Assembly: GCA_038373865.1 (NCBI GenBank)
Contig: JAXGGA010003948.1
Location: 30,892 to 94,891 of the forward strand
DNA: 64,000 bases
Source: Uloborus plumipes
Lineage: Eukaryota; Arthropoda; Arachnida; Araneae; Uloboridae
Direction of reading: 5' to 3'
The position numbers and the translations under genes are program-made. Shown one piece after another: positions 1-11,180 of the stretch (position 1 is its first letter; every line of letters starts with the position of its first letter). A model generated the notes under the pieces. It was not told where the DNA came from. It made no database searches and was given only the letters and a program-made list of their open reading frames with translations.

Positions 1-790
1 TAAAAAATCAAACGTTATTCAAAATAGCAGCGTAAAAAACGCAATATTACCGTATTTTTCGCCGAAAAGACACACCCAATTTTTAATTAAATTCCCTAAT
101 TTTAATTAATCTTAAATTTTTGCCGTATAAGACGGTGCGTCTTATACGGCAAAAAATACGGTATACAACAATGTCGTTCCACTAAAAGTTGCTCTTTGTG
201 AAACAGCGCCAAAAGGGGATATCAAGCCATAAAAGACAGCGACGCGAAACGAAACCGCGCGAACTCGCGCTCTTTGATCAAAAATAAAGAATGAGAATAT
301 CTGAAACGCCTGGCGGATTGATACAATGTTCGATTTTCATTTTATATTAAGTCACACAGCGAAAAAAGTGAGTGATTCAAAACGTATTAATATATTTTGC
401 AATGTAACATCGAGCAAAAAAGTAAAATTATGGTTGAAAAACTGTTTATTAAAATTTTAGATTGCAAATATTTTGTGAAATAGCGCCACCTAGGAACAAC
501 GTCTCTAGTGGAAGAGTGACCAGGCCAAGGAAAAGAGTTCGTGTTTCAATTACTAATTAAAACTTAATGAGACAAGCTCCGCTTGGGAACATTGGATTTT
601 TCGATTGAGTACATCAATATTAATAGATTTCAAGCAAGTTCTCGTAGTCCCTAAGATTGGTAAACGAACCTGAACGATATTTGCACTTGGCCCACAGACT
701 AAGATGACATTCTGGCAATCTTTTTCTTTTCTGTTCCATCGAAGAGGGAAAATATCGATAGGACTCATGAACTTAATTACTGGACCAAGG
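1..790. other. Intronic or intergenic AT-rich DNA with a perfect hairpin
   Basis: I see no gene here. A perfect hairpin lies at 118-154: two 16-base arms around a 5-base loop, with arms containing TGCCGTATAAGAC. Its surroundings repeat the word tacggta, as many miniature elements do, but I could not define element ends. The rest is simple AT-rich sequence. If the XKR gene continues past its exon at 2040, this stretch belongs to its next intron. Confidence 0.5.
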
Positions 791-1585
791 GCAAGGGCGT
801 AGCTAGGGGGGTGCAGGGGGGTGCAGCTGCACCTCCCTAGATCAGAGCCAATGGGAGGTCACTGTGACCTCCCATTTTATTAATTTTTTTGACAAACGAT
901 TTTGTCCCCTTTCATGCTTTTCATTGCAACATGCTGGTGCAGACAAATAAGTTCGTATTTTATTACTCGGTGAAATTTGGAATTTTATTTGGCCATTGAG
1001 AGTCCCCCCCCCCCTCGCCTCCTCTCCCAACAACAAATTTTAAGTCCTTCTGTTTTTATTAAAAAATTTGACTTTGATGCTAATTTTTGGGAACTTTGCG
1101 TTATTATATCTAGTATTGATTACTTTTCAGAAAATGACAGAAAGGTTGCCTGTTTCTGAGGAGAAAATTTAGCTTTTGTCGGATGTCTGTGCATCCATAA
1201 GCTCACAATTTTTTGCATTGATAAAGGCGTTCCTTGTAACGCCGAAACACGTGTCTGCAGTATCCCTGATCATTTGTGCCTTCTTAACATTGTAATTTTC
1301 TGTACATCTATAGCACAAAGGGATTTGTAATTTTTACAAGAATGCATACTTATCTATGTCTACCAAAAGAGACGTAAGAGAGATAAAAAAATTAATTAAT
1401 TAAAGAAAAAAAAAAGAAAAAAAAATTAATAAAATTAAGAAGTTCAGCCTTGCAATACTGTCTCTCTGTTTTCAAATTTCATCAGCCCATTTGTATCGGA
1501 TAAGAACTTTTTGGGAGGTCACAGTGACCTCCTATTGGGGTGCCACTGCTTGCACCCCCCTAACGTGAGTCCCGGCTACGCCCTT
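791..1585. mobile_element. hAT-like non-autonomous DNA transposon
   Basis: The ends are inverted: AAGGGCGTAGC on the left and GCTACGCCCTT on the right. The direct repeat GACCAAGG (783-790 and 1586-1593) flanks it as an 8-base target duplication, as expected for hAT. Just inside each end is the palindromic word GGAGGTCACtGTGACCTCC, which recurs near 14.2 and 16.75 kb, so those sequences belong to the same family. No transposase is visible. The left terminus is irregular by two bases. Confidence 0.8.
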
Positions 1586-1593
1586 GACCAAGG

Positions 1594-2033
1594 GGGTCAT
1601 TCGAATGTTCCCAAGGGGGTGTTTTAACCCTTCATTGGGGTAAATCAGGGTTGATTTTAATGCAGACTTAAGTGATATGAATTGGCGCTACCTCTTTGCG
1701 AAGCTTTTGGTCACCAAGTGTTTGATGCCAAATTTGGCGAAAAAAGGATTTTTTTTTTTTAAATTTGGGTTCAATTTGGCGCTATTGGTGATATTTTGCG
1801 ATAAACCGACTGAATGATGTTAAAATCAGTGATATTAAAAACTGAATCATTGTAAAACATTTTTTTGCATTGTTTTGGGGCAACCTGGGAATGTAACTGT
1901 TTGAATTGTTATCTTGCTCCCTCTAAACACTATTTAGGCATTTACTATGAAAATTGCACTTATAAGAGAGTAGTGGGTGGGGGCTTACACTTGTTTTTGC
2001 TTTCCCCCTTTCCATCGAAGAAGCAAAGGACTT
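1594..2033. other. XKR intron sequence, no gene seen
   Basis: This stretch lies 3' of the minus-strand XKR exon and begins with its GTAAGT donor (2039-2034, minus strand). I find no further XKR exon here on the minus strand, so the C-terminal part of the protein must be encoded outside the window. A poly-T run lies near 1750. Confidence 0.5.
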
Positions 2034-2039
2034 ACTTAC

Positions 2040-2242
2040 TGGTGGAGTCGTCGATGGGTATCCGGTTCTGGGCGAGGATGTACATCTGTAGCACGAGCAG
2101 CGGCGACGACTTGATGAAACTGCCCACCAGGCTGAGCAGCGAAGTGTCGCGGTCCTCCTGCAGGAACATCAGCACGTACTGCTCGCGGTTCGGGTCCTTC
2201 TTGTCGACCGCGTGCAGCCCGTACAGGAACAGCTCCGCGTAC
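2040..2242 (-). CDS. XK-related (XKR) membrane protein, internal exon
   Basis: This 203-base exon continues the XKR protein started by the exon at 9605-9187. It begins after the acceptor cgccgcag (its G at 2243) with G completing a split arginine codon, and reads YAELFLYGLHAVDKK, then a charged stretch, then LVGSFIKSSPLLVLQMYILA. The last block matches the conserved XKR region around a membrane helix (ETAPQLVLQ-like in vertebrate members). The exon ends at the donor A|GTAAGT. XKR proteins are multi-pass plasma-membrane proteins, some of which act as phospholipid scramblases after caspase cleavage; which subgroup this is cannot be told from two exons. Coding GC is far above that of the surrounding intron. 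Further 3' exons lie outside the window. Confidence 0.85.
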
Positions 2243-2252
2243 CTGCGGCGCG

Positions 2253-2790
2253 AAATTCGCGTTAAGGCCGATTCAGATTTCGAGCGGCGCGGACGAACGA
2301 AGCGTTTTTCGCTCGCAGGTGAAATTTTTCCGATCACTCACACTAGATGCGGGCGAAAGTCACGTGATGGTATTCACCCACTGAGGATAAAGCGCGCATC
2401 TCGCGAGAGCCAATGAAATCGGATGTCCACGCGGTCAAAACAGAGCAAAGATGGCGCCTTCCCTCTGATTGGCTGTCGCTCTCGTTGCTCAATTTCGTTC
2501 GCCTTTCGCACTCGACGATATCTAGCATGCTAGAACGCTGACGGCAGGCCAATATTCGTCGCGTTGTCATGGGAACGAATTCCGAAAACCGGTTTCGAGG
2601 TGAAAAGTTCGCATCGCTCGCAATCTGAATCGCGCTTTAACTGAAACTGGAGTCTAATTGATTTTGGGGTTGAAGATTCTGAGTCGAAGGCGCTAAGTCG
2701 TTTTTCCTTCCGATTCCACAGCCTTGGTTTTTCCAACAATGGAAAATCAATCCGCAGTCTTTAGACGAAGCTAGCTTACCTGCGCGAAAC
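2253..2790. other. GC-richer intron segment upstream of the XKR exon
   Basis: This stretch is intronic if the two XKR exons join as described. It is richer in CG than its neighbours, but I see no conserved coding pattern in it; the short open frames have no family resemblance. Confidence 0.4.
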
Positions 2791-2794
2791 TTTC

Positions 2795-2990
2795 GCACTA
2801 TACTACACTGCAACCTTTCTTGACAACAGCATCGTGACGTCAGCGTGACGTTAGCCTATGAAAAACGAGCTAGATAAAACGTCACAGCCTACTTGGCGAA
2901 TGAGAGGAGATCGCTGACTGCTTGTGAGCTCTTATTGGCTCCGCCCGCAGTGACGTTCAGTGTCAAGTTAAGTTGCTGTCTAGTCTATAT
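2795..2990. repeat. Miniature element half with CRE-like TGACGTCA sites
   Basis: The segment around 2830-2975 matches 23480-23640 in inverted orientation: both contain the block with TGACGTCA, CGTCACAGCCTACTTGGCGAA and its complement, and AATAAGAGCTCACAAGC-like sequence. At 23.4 kb the same block is enclosed by clear terminal inverted repeats, whereas here the ends have decayed. I infer an older copy of the same miniature element. Confidence 0.6.
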
Positions 2991-3289
2991 AGCGGCTCTA
3001 AGTATAGGCAACAGTAATTCAAAAATTCGATTAACTTAACCGGTAATTTTTCGAAAAACAGGCACACAGCGAATCGCTGTTTTTCACCGATTTGAAAGAA
3101 ACTTAAATCATGCTTTACTTTTGTATTTTTATGAAGTGTTAAGGAAACAACCAAAAAAAAAAAAAAAAATGAGCATTTTCTTTTCCGGTTTCAATGTAAT
3201 CGGAACACTGGTTTAAAATCCTACAATGTGTTTAGGTTTTATATATTCTTGGAAATTCGGATCAAAATTAGCCCGGTAAAAGAAAAGTC

Positions 3290-3390
3290 AACCAAAAGCG
3301 GCAAAACCCACAGCAGGATCGAACCTGCTATCATCATGGTCCTAACGCAACGTTTTGCCCAACCACGCCACTGCATCTTAGGTTTCGATG
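3290..3390 (-). repeat. tRNA-derived SINE head
   Basis: Read on the minus strand, this has a tRNA-like layout: an A-box-like GTGGCGTGGTTGGGC followed about 35 bases later by a B box GGTTCGATCC within a T-arm-like hairpin (AGCAGGTTCGATCCTGCT). The acceptor ends do not pair into a full cloverleaf, so I call a SINE head, not a tRNA gene. Confidence 0.6.
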
Positions 3391-3399
3391 CTTCTTCAG

Positions 3400-4700
3400 T
3401 GAAGTAACATGTAATTCGCACGAGCACTAACAGAAACTAAAATTATTAAAAAAATCGACTCAGATGAATCACGACTAAGAACACTCTTGCCTAAATCCCC
3501 TTTCAAAAAAAAAAAAAAAAGGAAAGAAAAAAAAAAAAAATTGGTTCATGTGTTTCCGAGCTATGATGCCACTTAGAGCCACTATATAGACAGGCCGACG
3601 CATCAAGCTTAAGTTTCACCACTTTGGATCCAACTCATTTACTTGAACTTTCATTTTTCATTGTTGTGGAGCTAGGGTTACCAAAGCAAAGTTTCGGGAC
3701 ATTGCCAAGCTTTGTTAAATTCACGTGAAAAGTTACCAAAAAGCGATAGCTCGCCAGAAAAGACAACCCTCAAACACGCGCTGGATCCAAAGTGATGAAA
3801 CTTAATCTTGATGCGTCGGATCGTCTATATATTCTCCTTAATGCCTCTGACAGACACACAGATGCACACATTTAACTTGCAACTGTCTTCTTTTACTTCA
3901 GAGGTTAAAAACCAACAAATTTAATATGCTTGTAGCAAACGATATTTAAGAGTAAAATTTTCTTTGGCAACCTAAAAATTGTCTTTTTCCCCCCTTTCCT
4001 TCTCTTTTACTTTTCTTCTGTTAATTACTTTTATTTTTCCATTTCGTTTAAACGCCCATGCATACCATAAGGACGCCAATATAATTATCAATTGTATCGA
4101 CAAAAGATTAATCTTTATCTTCATTATCTATTCCAATGAGTAGAATGTGTTTAATTACTTTCCGCTATCGGATCGATAATATCGGAGTCAATAAATCTCC
4201 AACAATTTAGAACGACACAATACATTAAGCTGAAAAGGTTTTCTTTTCTTTTCCTTTTTTTTTTGTAGAATTGTAACGCTTTACATTTGAAAAGTATAGG
4301 AGAAATTGCAGTTTTCAACTTTATACAAATGTCTTTGCACAGGAAAATTCTTTCTAATATTTTTCTAGATTCAGGCGTACTGACCAAATTGTTCGCCAAC
4401 TTGAGCATGAAGTATTGAATATCTATTCCCCAAGCCGAAATAAATTCTATCTCAAGTTTGACAGTTATTTTAATGATCTCCAGTTTAAAAAACCAAAATA
4501 CTTTTTACAAAAAAGGAAGAAAGAAAAATGAAAAAAAGTAAAGAAAGAAAAACATTCAGCACCCAGCTCCTGGCATTCATTTGAACTGACATCTTGAATT
4601 CAAATTACGTTCTTCGCTATCACAAATTGCGATAGGATCTCACTCGTTGGGTTTCTTGTTTCTCCAAGTAGAATGAAAATCCGTTCCCGTCTTATAATGA
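3400..4700. other. AT-rich intron DNA, no gene seen
   Basis: Poly-A and poly-T runs and degenerate repeats only. Two similar phrases near 3600 and 3790 (tggatcca with caactttcat or cttaatcttgatgcgtcgg) form a loose inverted pair flanked by the words ctatataga and gtctatatat at about 3583 and 3823, suggesting a decayed miniature element of roughly 250 bases. Confidence 0.35.
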
Positions 4701-4794
4701 ACTAGCGGTACCCGCACGGCTTTGCCCGTGGTGTAAAACAAAAAGCTCATTTGTTAAATAATTGATATAGCAGAAGCTCGGTTTTGATATATAT

Positions 4795-5050
4795 GATCTC
4801 TATCAAAAATCACATCGTTCACAATCTCAAGAAAAAAAAGTAAGTTTTCAAAGCTATTCCCAGCTTCCTAGTTTATGTTATTTGCTGATTTTATTTCTTC
4901 TTATAAAATGTCTTTTTAGCCTACTTTTCCGTTAAAAATAAAAGAAAGATGAAAAAAGTATTAAAATTGGCTAAATGCATCTAAAAAATATCGCCAAGTC
5001 CAAAAAATATCGCTAAGTTAAAAAAAATATCGCCAAGTCCAAAAAAATCT
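4795..5050 (+). repeat. Direct repeat of a piggyBac-element segment
   Basis: About 250 bases here match 5590-5825 inside the neighbouring piggyBac-like element, including the words TTCAAAGCTATTCCCAGCTT and the run of atcgccaagt repeats. The phrase agctcggttttg flanks the segment on both sides (about 4776 and 5098). It looks like a fragment of a second copy joined next to the first. Confidence 0.55.
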
Positions 5051-5099
5051 CCAAGTTAAAAAAATAATATAATAGTTAAATAATTGAAAAAACTGAAGC

Positions 5100-5412
5100 T
5101 CGGTTTTGTAAAAATTCAACTTTTATTCCTTAAAACGTATGTATAGTGTTCGGCACTCCCAACGTAGAATTCTGATCGACCTCTCGCCTGGTGCCCCCGT
5201 GCGAAGGAGGAGAGGGATGTTTTTCGGGAGACGGACCCCCGAGGTCAGAGAGAGAGGAGCCAAGTTGAACGCCGCCTCTGTGTGTTGGGTCACAGCAAAG
5301 TGAATATGGTTGTTTTATCATGATTGTGTTTTCGAGTGTGACATAGTTGAGTGTTCTGTAAATATTAATAAACGTGGTGTGATTAAGAAAAGTCCTGAAG
5401 TTTGAGTTAATC
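5100..5412. other. GC-richer block of unknown origin, possible solo LTR
   Basis: This block of about 300 bases is richer in GC than its flanks and has an AATAAA at about 5367 near its right side. Such a layout can be a solo LTR, but I cannot find a target duplication or convincing TG...CA ends, so the call is weak. Confidence 0.25.
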
Positions 5413-5416
5413 TTAA

Positions 5417-7632
5417 CCCATTAATGCCTAGCGTCCCTTTTTAGGGACGGTCAAAAAAAGGGTCTGAATTTCCCCAAAATGAACATTTCAACCAAATAAT
5501 AGTGTTCAATGAGTACCTTGGTATTGTTTCAATTCGTCATTCACAGATTGCAGCACATAACCATTGTAAAGTGTGTTTTGTAGCACTTTTAATATGACCT
5601 TTATCAAAAATGACATCTTTCACAATCTCAAGAACAAAAAGTAAGTTTTCAAAGCTATTCCCAGCTTCCTAGTTTATGTTATTTGCTGATTTTATTTCTT
5701 CTTATAAAATGTCTTTTTAGCCTACTTTCCCGTTAAAAATAAAAGAAAGATGAAAAAAGTATTAAAATTGGCTAAAAGCATCTAAAAAATATCGCCAAGT
5801 CCAAAAAATATCTCCAAGTTAAAAAAATAAAAAGGTAAAATGAATATCGAAAAATTAAAAATTTGAAAGTAGGGTATTGAGATGGGGAATTTGTGTGTCT
5901 GTCGGTCGGTCTGTCTGTCTGTCCCCCCCCAAAAAACTTTTGAATGAACATTCCGATTTGGACAAACTTTTTTTTGTTGGAAAGATCTCGGCGAGTACAG
6001 CTCATTCCCATATTTGATTTTTCGATTTAAACAATTTTGGTTCAACATTAAACCGTTCAAGCAACCTTCCCCCCCCCTAATAACTTTTGAATGAACATTC
6101 CGATTTGAGGAAACTTTTTTTTGTTGGAAAGATTTCGGCGGGTACAACTCATTTCCATATTTGATTTTTCGATGTGAACAATTTTTGGTTCAACTTTGAA
6201 CCGTTCAAACAACCTATCCCGCGATGCTAACTTTTGAGTGAACAATCCGATTTGAACAAACTTTTTTTTGTTCGAAAGATCTTATCAAGGATACTTCAAA
6301 CCCGTAATTACATTTCCGATTTGAACAATTTTTCGTTCAACATTGAACCGCTCAAGCAAGCTGTCACCCCTAATAATTTTTGAGTGAAAAGTCCGATTTA
6401 AATAAACTTTTTTTTTTGTTCGAAGGATCTCAGCAAGGATACTTCATTACAGTATTTAAATTTTCAATTTGAACATTTTTTTCGTTCAACATTGAACCGT
6501 TCAAACAACCTTTCCCCACCTAATAGATTCTGAGTGAATCATCCTAATGGAATAAACTTTTTTTTTGTTTGAATGATCTCGTAGAGGCTCATTCCCATAT
6601 TTCGATTTTTGATTTGAACCATTTTTCGTTCAATATTGAACCGTTCAGAAAAAAAATTTAACATTAGCGCCTACGGGGAATTTGAATTGAACGTTGATTC
6701 TGAACTTAAAGGCGGATTTCCTTCAAACTAACTTTGTAAAAAAATGGTTTTGATAAATAATGTTTGTAAAGTACTTTTCTGAATAATCTTCTGTGAGGGC
6801 TCTGATTCCGACTCCAACTCCACAAACATGGCGAAAATGCAGGCTCAGAAAAAAATGACTTACTGTGCAGACGATTTTTTGTTAATTTATTCATTTGTGT
6901 TATTTTATTTATCACTATTATTTTTTAATTTTTTTGGCAGACGATTTTGTTTTTTTTGTAACAAAAGTGTTTCATTCACAAGAGCATTTTATTCCTTATT
7001 TATATTTAACAACTGGCAACGGTTTAAAAGTGAAAATCGAGACATTTTATCGACGGACGAGTTTTTTTTTTTCTTTTTTTTTCTTTCTTTGATAAAATGT
7101 GTTTTGATGTACTTTGTACTTTTAATTTTTTTTTTTTTGAAAACGATTGAGGAATTTTCCTACGGAAGAACTGTAACAGTTACATTCTTTAAAAGGTGCG
7201 ACAAAACTTTATTTTTTCATTTATTTACTTTTTATGTCTCTATTTCATCTGATGAGAGGGGTATATTTTGCTTTTGGAAATCAGCTTTAAGTGCTAAAAA
7301 GGTATATTTGACATAATGTTTAGTCTCAGATAATCAAGAGAATAATGTTCAGATGTTAGAATGCCGATATCGATGTACGGGAAAGTAGGCTCGTTTAGTT
7401 CTTGACAGAACTTCTTTTTAAATATTATATCGTAGGCCGAAAAAAATTTTAGTAAAAAAAGTATGTACCCTCTGGGGTCTATCGTAACTTTTAAGGGACG
7501 ATTTTTCTTTCTTTAATAAAAAAATTATTTTTTACATAATATATTTTTTATTATTTTTCTCGTCCATTAAACACTGTTTGTAACCAGTATACAAAATATC
7601 TTTGGAAAAAAAAAGTGTCAGGCATTAATGGG
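5417..7632. mobile_element. piggyBac-like non-autonomous element, copy 1
   Basis: Perfect 12-base inverted ends CCCATTAATGCC / GGCATTAATGGG are flanked on both sides by TTAA (5413-5416 and 7633-7636), the piggyBac target signature. About 300 bases at the left and 210 at the right match copy 2 at 18391-20259, but the interiors are unrelated. The interior here holds the minisatellite at about 5925-6650 and a segment repeated in inverted orientation at 12961-14150. No transposase is visible. Confidence 0.8.
5925..6650 (+). repeat. Five-unit minisatellite of about 146 bases
   Basis: Five diverged units each contain TGAATGAACATTCCGAT-like sequence, a poly-T, GGAAAGATCTCGG-like sequence, and end in GTTCAACATTGAACCGTTCA. 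The GTTCAA...GAACCG motif recurs at about 6040, 6186, 6333, 6484 and 6627, a spacing of 144-151. Three units occur in reverse at 13735-14150. Several frames stay open across units by chance and give repeated peptides. Confidence 0.8.
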
Positions 7633-7812
7633 TTAATATACAACGAACCAAAGCGAGTAACGGTATGGAGAAGGCCGTACTCGCTACAGTATGATATAAA
7701 AAAAAGCCTAAAAATAAAAGAAGAACAATTTTGTTGCTTACAGAAACCAACAGAAATCTTACCAAAGTTTAAACGAAGAAGGAAGTTTTCTTTTCTAACT
7801 TTAAAAACAATA

Positions 7813-7990
7813 TACTGTCGGCCCCGCTTAAACGAATACTGTCGGTTCCAAGAAATATTATTCGATTAAGCGGGATATTCGTTTAAGCGGGGAGCTTTAA
7901 CATTGCGTCTATGACAAGGTTACAAGATGTTTTATTCGTAAAAGCGGGGTATTCGTTTATCCGCTACCCGATTAAGCGGGGACGACAGTA
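7813..7990. mobile_element. pogo/Tigger-like MITE
   Basis: Inverted ends TACTGTCGgCCCCGCTTAA / TTAAGCGGGGaCGACAGTA, with TA at each outer end. The interior repeats ATTCGTTTAAGCGGGG. No coding sequence. Similar CAGTnnnC(T/C)CG-type ends occur at 11181, 12179, 25919 and 46333. Confidence 0.75.
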
Positions 7991-8280
7991 ATACATTTTC
8001 CGAAATGAAGCATTTTGGAAAAGAACGTTGCAATGTCGCAATATGATATGATACTTTTATAATTTACCGAATTTTAATTCCTTAAAAATTGAGAAAAAAA
8101 AAAACAGGCGATTTTTTCCAACAGTTAAAAATATTTCATTTGACTCATTTTAATAATACAAGACTAGGAGTTCGGATTGCTACAAAAACAAATACATTTT
8201 GAAAATTATTAAAGGAAAAAGAACGAAACAAAAACAGGTATAAAAACGTAACCATGGTAACAACATGAAAAGTGAATTTT

Positions 8281-8481
8281 TTTATTTTATTTTTTATACA
8301 GAAGCCAACAGCTTCGAAATACATGAGGGCTGCGTACTATATGCGCTTTGCCTCCTGACAAACACAGGACACATTTACGGCACAGAGAGGATGAAATAAC
8401 ATCCATGGGCAAGGCGGGACTCGAACCCACGACCACTTGCTTACGAGGAGAATACTCTACCTCTAGACCACCGTGGCCCCC
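8281..8481 (-). repeat. tRNA-derived SINE with target duplication
   Basis: The minus strand starts at 8481 with GGGGGCCACGGTGGTCTAGA (A box within) and has a B box GGTTCGAGTCC about 50 bases in, inside a pairing T-arm. It runs into an A-rich tail at about 8300. Flanks gaaaagtgaattt (8267) and gaaagtaaatttc (8482) look like a slightly decayed target duplication. The acceptor stem does not pair, so it is not a working tRNA gene. Confidence 0.7.
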
Positions 8482-9186
8482 GAAAGTAAATTTCCGTTGA
8501 TAAAATAATTCATTTTATCTTTATTTTCAAATTTTATTCTCGAGCTCAACCATTTTAGAATCGTTTCGCTTGTTTTGCTCAAGGTAAGCCTTGAATTTTC
8601 GGAATTCTAAAAACAATTATTGTAGCTCCTCTAATGCTCGTAGAAACTTCAAATTGATATCATTTTTAGCAGAAAGTTCCAAGCTTTCGAATGACATAAA
8701 ATTTGAAAATGTATATGAAATATTTCTCCATTATTTCATCACATTTATGTGAAAATGAGCTTAAACTTAGAACAGAAAAATAACAAAATCGAATTTTCGA
8801 AAAAAACGCTTCGAGACGCACACACCCATGCCACAATCTAATTTTGGGCCAAATTTTATGAAAATCAATCGAACAGTTTTAGCGCTAAGCGGGTCGCAGA
8901 CAGACAGAAAGAAGGAAAGAAAGACCCGCCTTCAGCTTTATGATTAGTAAAAGATAAATAAAAGAAGAGATAGAGATGGTAATTTTCTTAATTAAGTGAA
9001 TTGAGATCTTTGCTCGTGCAGGCATGTGTGTTCTTTTGATACAGACCAAAGGCCGAGCAAACCCCTGGTCCTTTACCGCCAGAGGTATCTATTCACTTAG
9101 AGGATCTTTGTGATCACGACTCTCATTTGAAGCCAATTGGGGCAATTCTTTGTTTACATAGCTATTCCGCGAACGAGCTAACTCAC

Positions 9187-9605
9187 CGGATGATCGGTCC
9201 GAGCAACGTCACGTGGAAGGTGAACCTCACGACCCAGTGCGAGCCGGAGGCGGGCAGCAGGTGGTCCTTCTGCTCGTAGAGGTCGTGTATGTACCAGCGC
9301 ATGCTGAAGACGTTGACCACCAGCAGGGAGGCGCAGAGGGGCAGCAGGCTCACCCACCACCACCACTTGCCGTAGAGCATGTAGCAGACGACAGCAGAAG
9401 ACACCACGTCGTTGGTGTAGGAGAAGAGGGACACGGCCGACATGAGCAGGGAGAGGGAGGTCACGGGGTCCTCCTCGTCCTCCTTGAGGAGGTCTTTCTC
9501 GACCTGCGAGAAGGAGGGCCGGTCCGGGCGGTCTCCACTCGCTTCTAGCTCCTCCCCCTGGGGAGGGGCTAGCAGGTGCCGGCGGGGACCTGTTGGAGAG
9601 AGGCA
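9187..9605 (-). CDS. XK-related (XKR) membrane protein, exon
   Basis: A 419-base exon on the minus strand, bounded by the acceptor ttttacag (9613-9606) and the donor CG|GTGAGT (9186-9181). It reads in phase 0 for 139 codons plus two bases. A proline-rich, acidic cytoplasmic segment of about 50 residues is followed by LMSAVSLFSYTNDVVSSAVV, the helix containing KWWWWVSLLPLCASLLVV, then SMRWYIHDLYEQKD and a hydrophobic stretch ending LLGPIIR. The DVVS-type first helix, the RWY(I/V)xD motif and LGPxxRY are hallmarks of the XKR family. The split arginine (CG + G) joins it exactly to the exon at 2242-2040. No start ATG lies in this exon, so at least one 5' exon lies upstream (above 9605). Confidence 0.88.
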
Positions 9606-10369
9606 CTGTAAAACAAATTGTTTAACGTTGCTCCATAAATACGGTGGCCTTCACAGTTACGGAGTACTTTCTCGATATATCTGGTGTAATGTGACACATC
9701 ACTCGTGGTCCACGAGTCGTGGAAGGTAATGTAACTATGGCATAACGTTCCACCAATTTCTGTGGACGGTTACACCGGAATTCTTTGTAAAAAGAAAGAA
9801 GAAAAAAGAGCATTCATCTGGAAGATTACTTTCAATTATTCGTTTATTTAATGTTGGTCAGGTTCATGCTTTTCCCTTACCAGTCAATTTTACACAAAGT
9901 CGTCAGTATTTTTAATGATACACGATAGGATCAAGCACCGAACTTGCTGCGCACAGAGAACTCTCAAAGCATGCGCGTTTAATCTCTCGGCCGTTGAGGC
10001 ACATCTTGGTTACGTTTATGAGAAAGTAAGATATTTGTCTTAACGCATATAACGCTTGATGGAACTTTCCACAGCCAACGTGAAACTTTCCTCCAACAAT
10101 AAGAGTTTTCTTAAAATCGAAACAGCTAAGTTGTGCAATGTTACACCCATTAACAATGGTAACCTTACAGTTTTTTCTTTTTCTTTCTTTACAGTGAAGG
10201 TAGATAAAAAGGACAAGTTATTACGAAAATGTACTTTTGAACTAATTTTATGAGAATGACTTCAGAAAATATTTTCTTCATTACAAAGTACACCGGCCAG
10301 CAAATGAACTGCTGGGAATTTGGTTTGAAAATAAGGTTTTAAAGCATTTTTTAGATGAATTTGCAGAAG
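9606..10369. other. XKR intron or upstream DNA, no gene seen
   Basis: AT-rich sequence following the acceptor polypyrimidine tract. Short inverted words near 9660-9770 (cataacgttcc, ggtggcc) may be the remains of a small element. No coding signal was found. Confidence 0.35.
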
Positions 10370-10372
10370 TTA

Positions 10373-10516
10373 GGGCCCTGCTCCAAAATGACGTAAAGCA
10401 GAAAAATAAAGCAGAAACGTAAAATGGATTACATAGTGTTCCTATGGAAAGTACCCGGATTTTCGGTTTCTGCCTTCGGTTTCGGTCGCGTTTTCCGCTG
10501 ATGTGGAGCAGGGCCC
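10373..10516. mobile_element. PIF/Harbinger-like MITE (144 bp)
   Basis: The ends GGGCCCTGCTCC / GGAGCAGGGCCC are a perfect 12-base inverted pair. TTA flanks both sides (10370-10372 and 10517-10519), the 3-base target duplication of PIF/Harbinger elements. No coding content. Confidence 0.8.
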
Positions 10517-10519
10517 TTA

Positions 10520-11180
10520 AAGTCGTGATTTTCCTCCTTTTTTTGGGTAGCTCTCGATCTTTGGGGGGGGGGGCTTTGTAATATCCATGGGGGGGTTGCA
10601 TCATTGCTCTTGAGGGGGGAGGGCTCCCCTGTATAGGATTTGATTAAAGTTTGAAGACTTCCAGAAACAGCACATAAATATAGTTTTTCTCTCAGTTTTT
10701 GCTGGTTGCTGAGTGATACGATGGTGTTCAATCATAGCGTGGCACAGTTTTTTTTTTCTTTTTTACAGGGTTAGACCTGGCTTTTGGAGCTGCAGACGCG
10801 CTTTCAACAAAGATCCGGAAAACTTAAAATGAAAATAAAAGTAAGGAGAATTGAAAAAAAAAAAAAAATCAAGACGAAATAATTGCCCCATTTGCGAAAC
10901 AGAAAGGTGAAAAAGATTTTTGCCTCCAACTCGACTACTTTCGTATTCAATGCTGATGAGAGCATGATAAGCTCAAAACTGCAGTCCTGGATTGAAATAG
11001 CCGAGTTGACGGTGTATTTTCATTAACGTTAAGTTGTTTTAGGGTGTTTGGAATCGGTTTGAAGTTTTCTTTTGAAAAAAATTATCACCTTTAAATGACT
11101 TGCTCGTCTTCTGTGGTAGCGGGTAAATATATTTTTTATGCCCTGTGCCAGAAGCTCACTGAGTAGCTAATACCTGTAAT
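10520..11180. other. Low-complexity and simple sequence, no gene seen
   Basis: Contains a G9 run near 10564, poly-T and poly-A runs, and otherwise unremarkable AT-rich sequence. Confidence 0.4.

Larger units (their letters stand above)
4702..8954 (-). mobile_element. Non-autonomous Helitron (nested host of other elements)
   Basis: On the minus strand the element starts TCTTTTACTAATCATAAAG at 8954 and ends CTAG at 4702-4705. A hairpin (CACGGGCAAAGCCGTG) lies shortly before the CTAG. It is bounded by host A (4701) and T (8955) on the plus strand, the A|T insertion preference of Helitrons. A CAGACAGA-rich stretch near the 5' end (8892-8912) is typical of arthropod Helitrons. No Rep/helicase gene is visible. 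It contains the piggyBac-like element 5417-7632, a MITE at 7813-7990 and a SINE at 8281-8481. It lies in the XKR intron. Confidence 0.7.

Noticed and set aside
6828..7316. 162-codon Phe-rich frame
   Set aside because: Made by poly-T-rich DNA inside a transposon; the inverted copy at 13228-13530 is broken differently.
8404..8481. Functional tRNA gene on the minus strand
   Set aside because: A and B boxes and the T arm exist, but the acceptor stem does not pair; it has a SINE body and probable target duplication.
9178..9606. 142-codon minus frame over the XKR exon
   Set aside because: A shifted frame on the same strand; the XKR frame has conserved motifs and exact splice phase.
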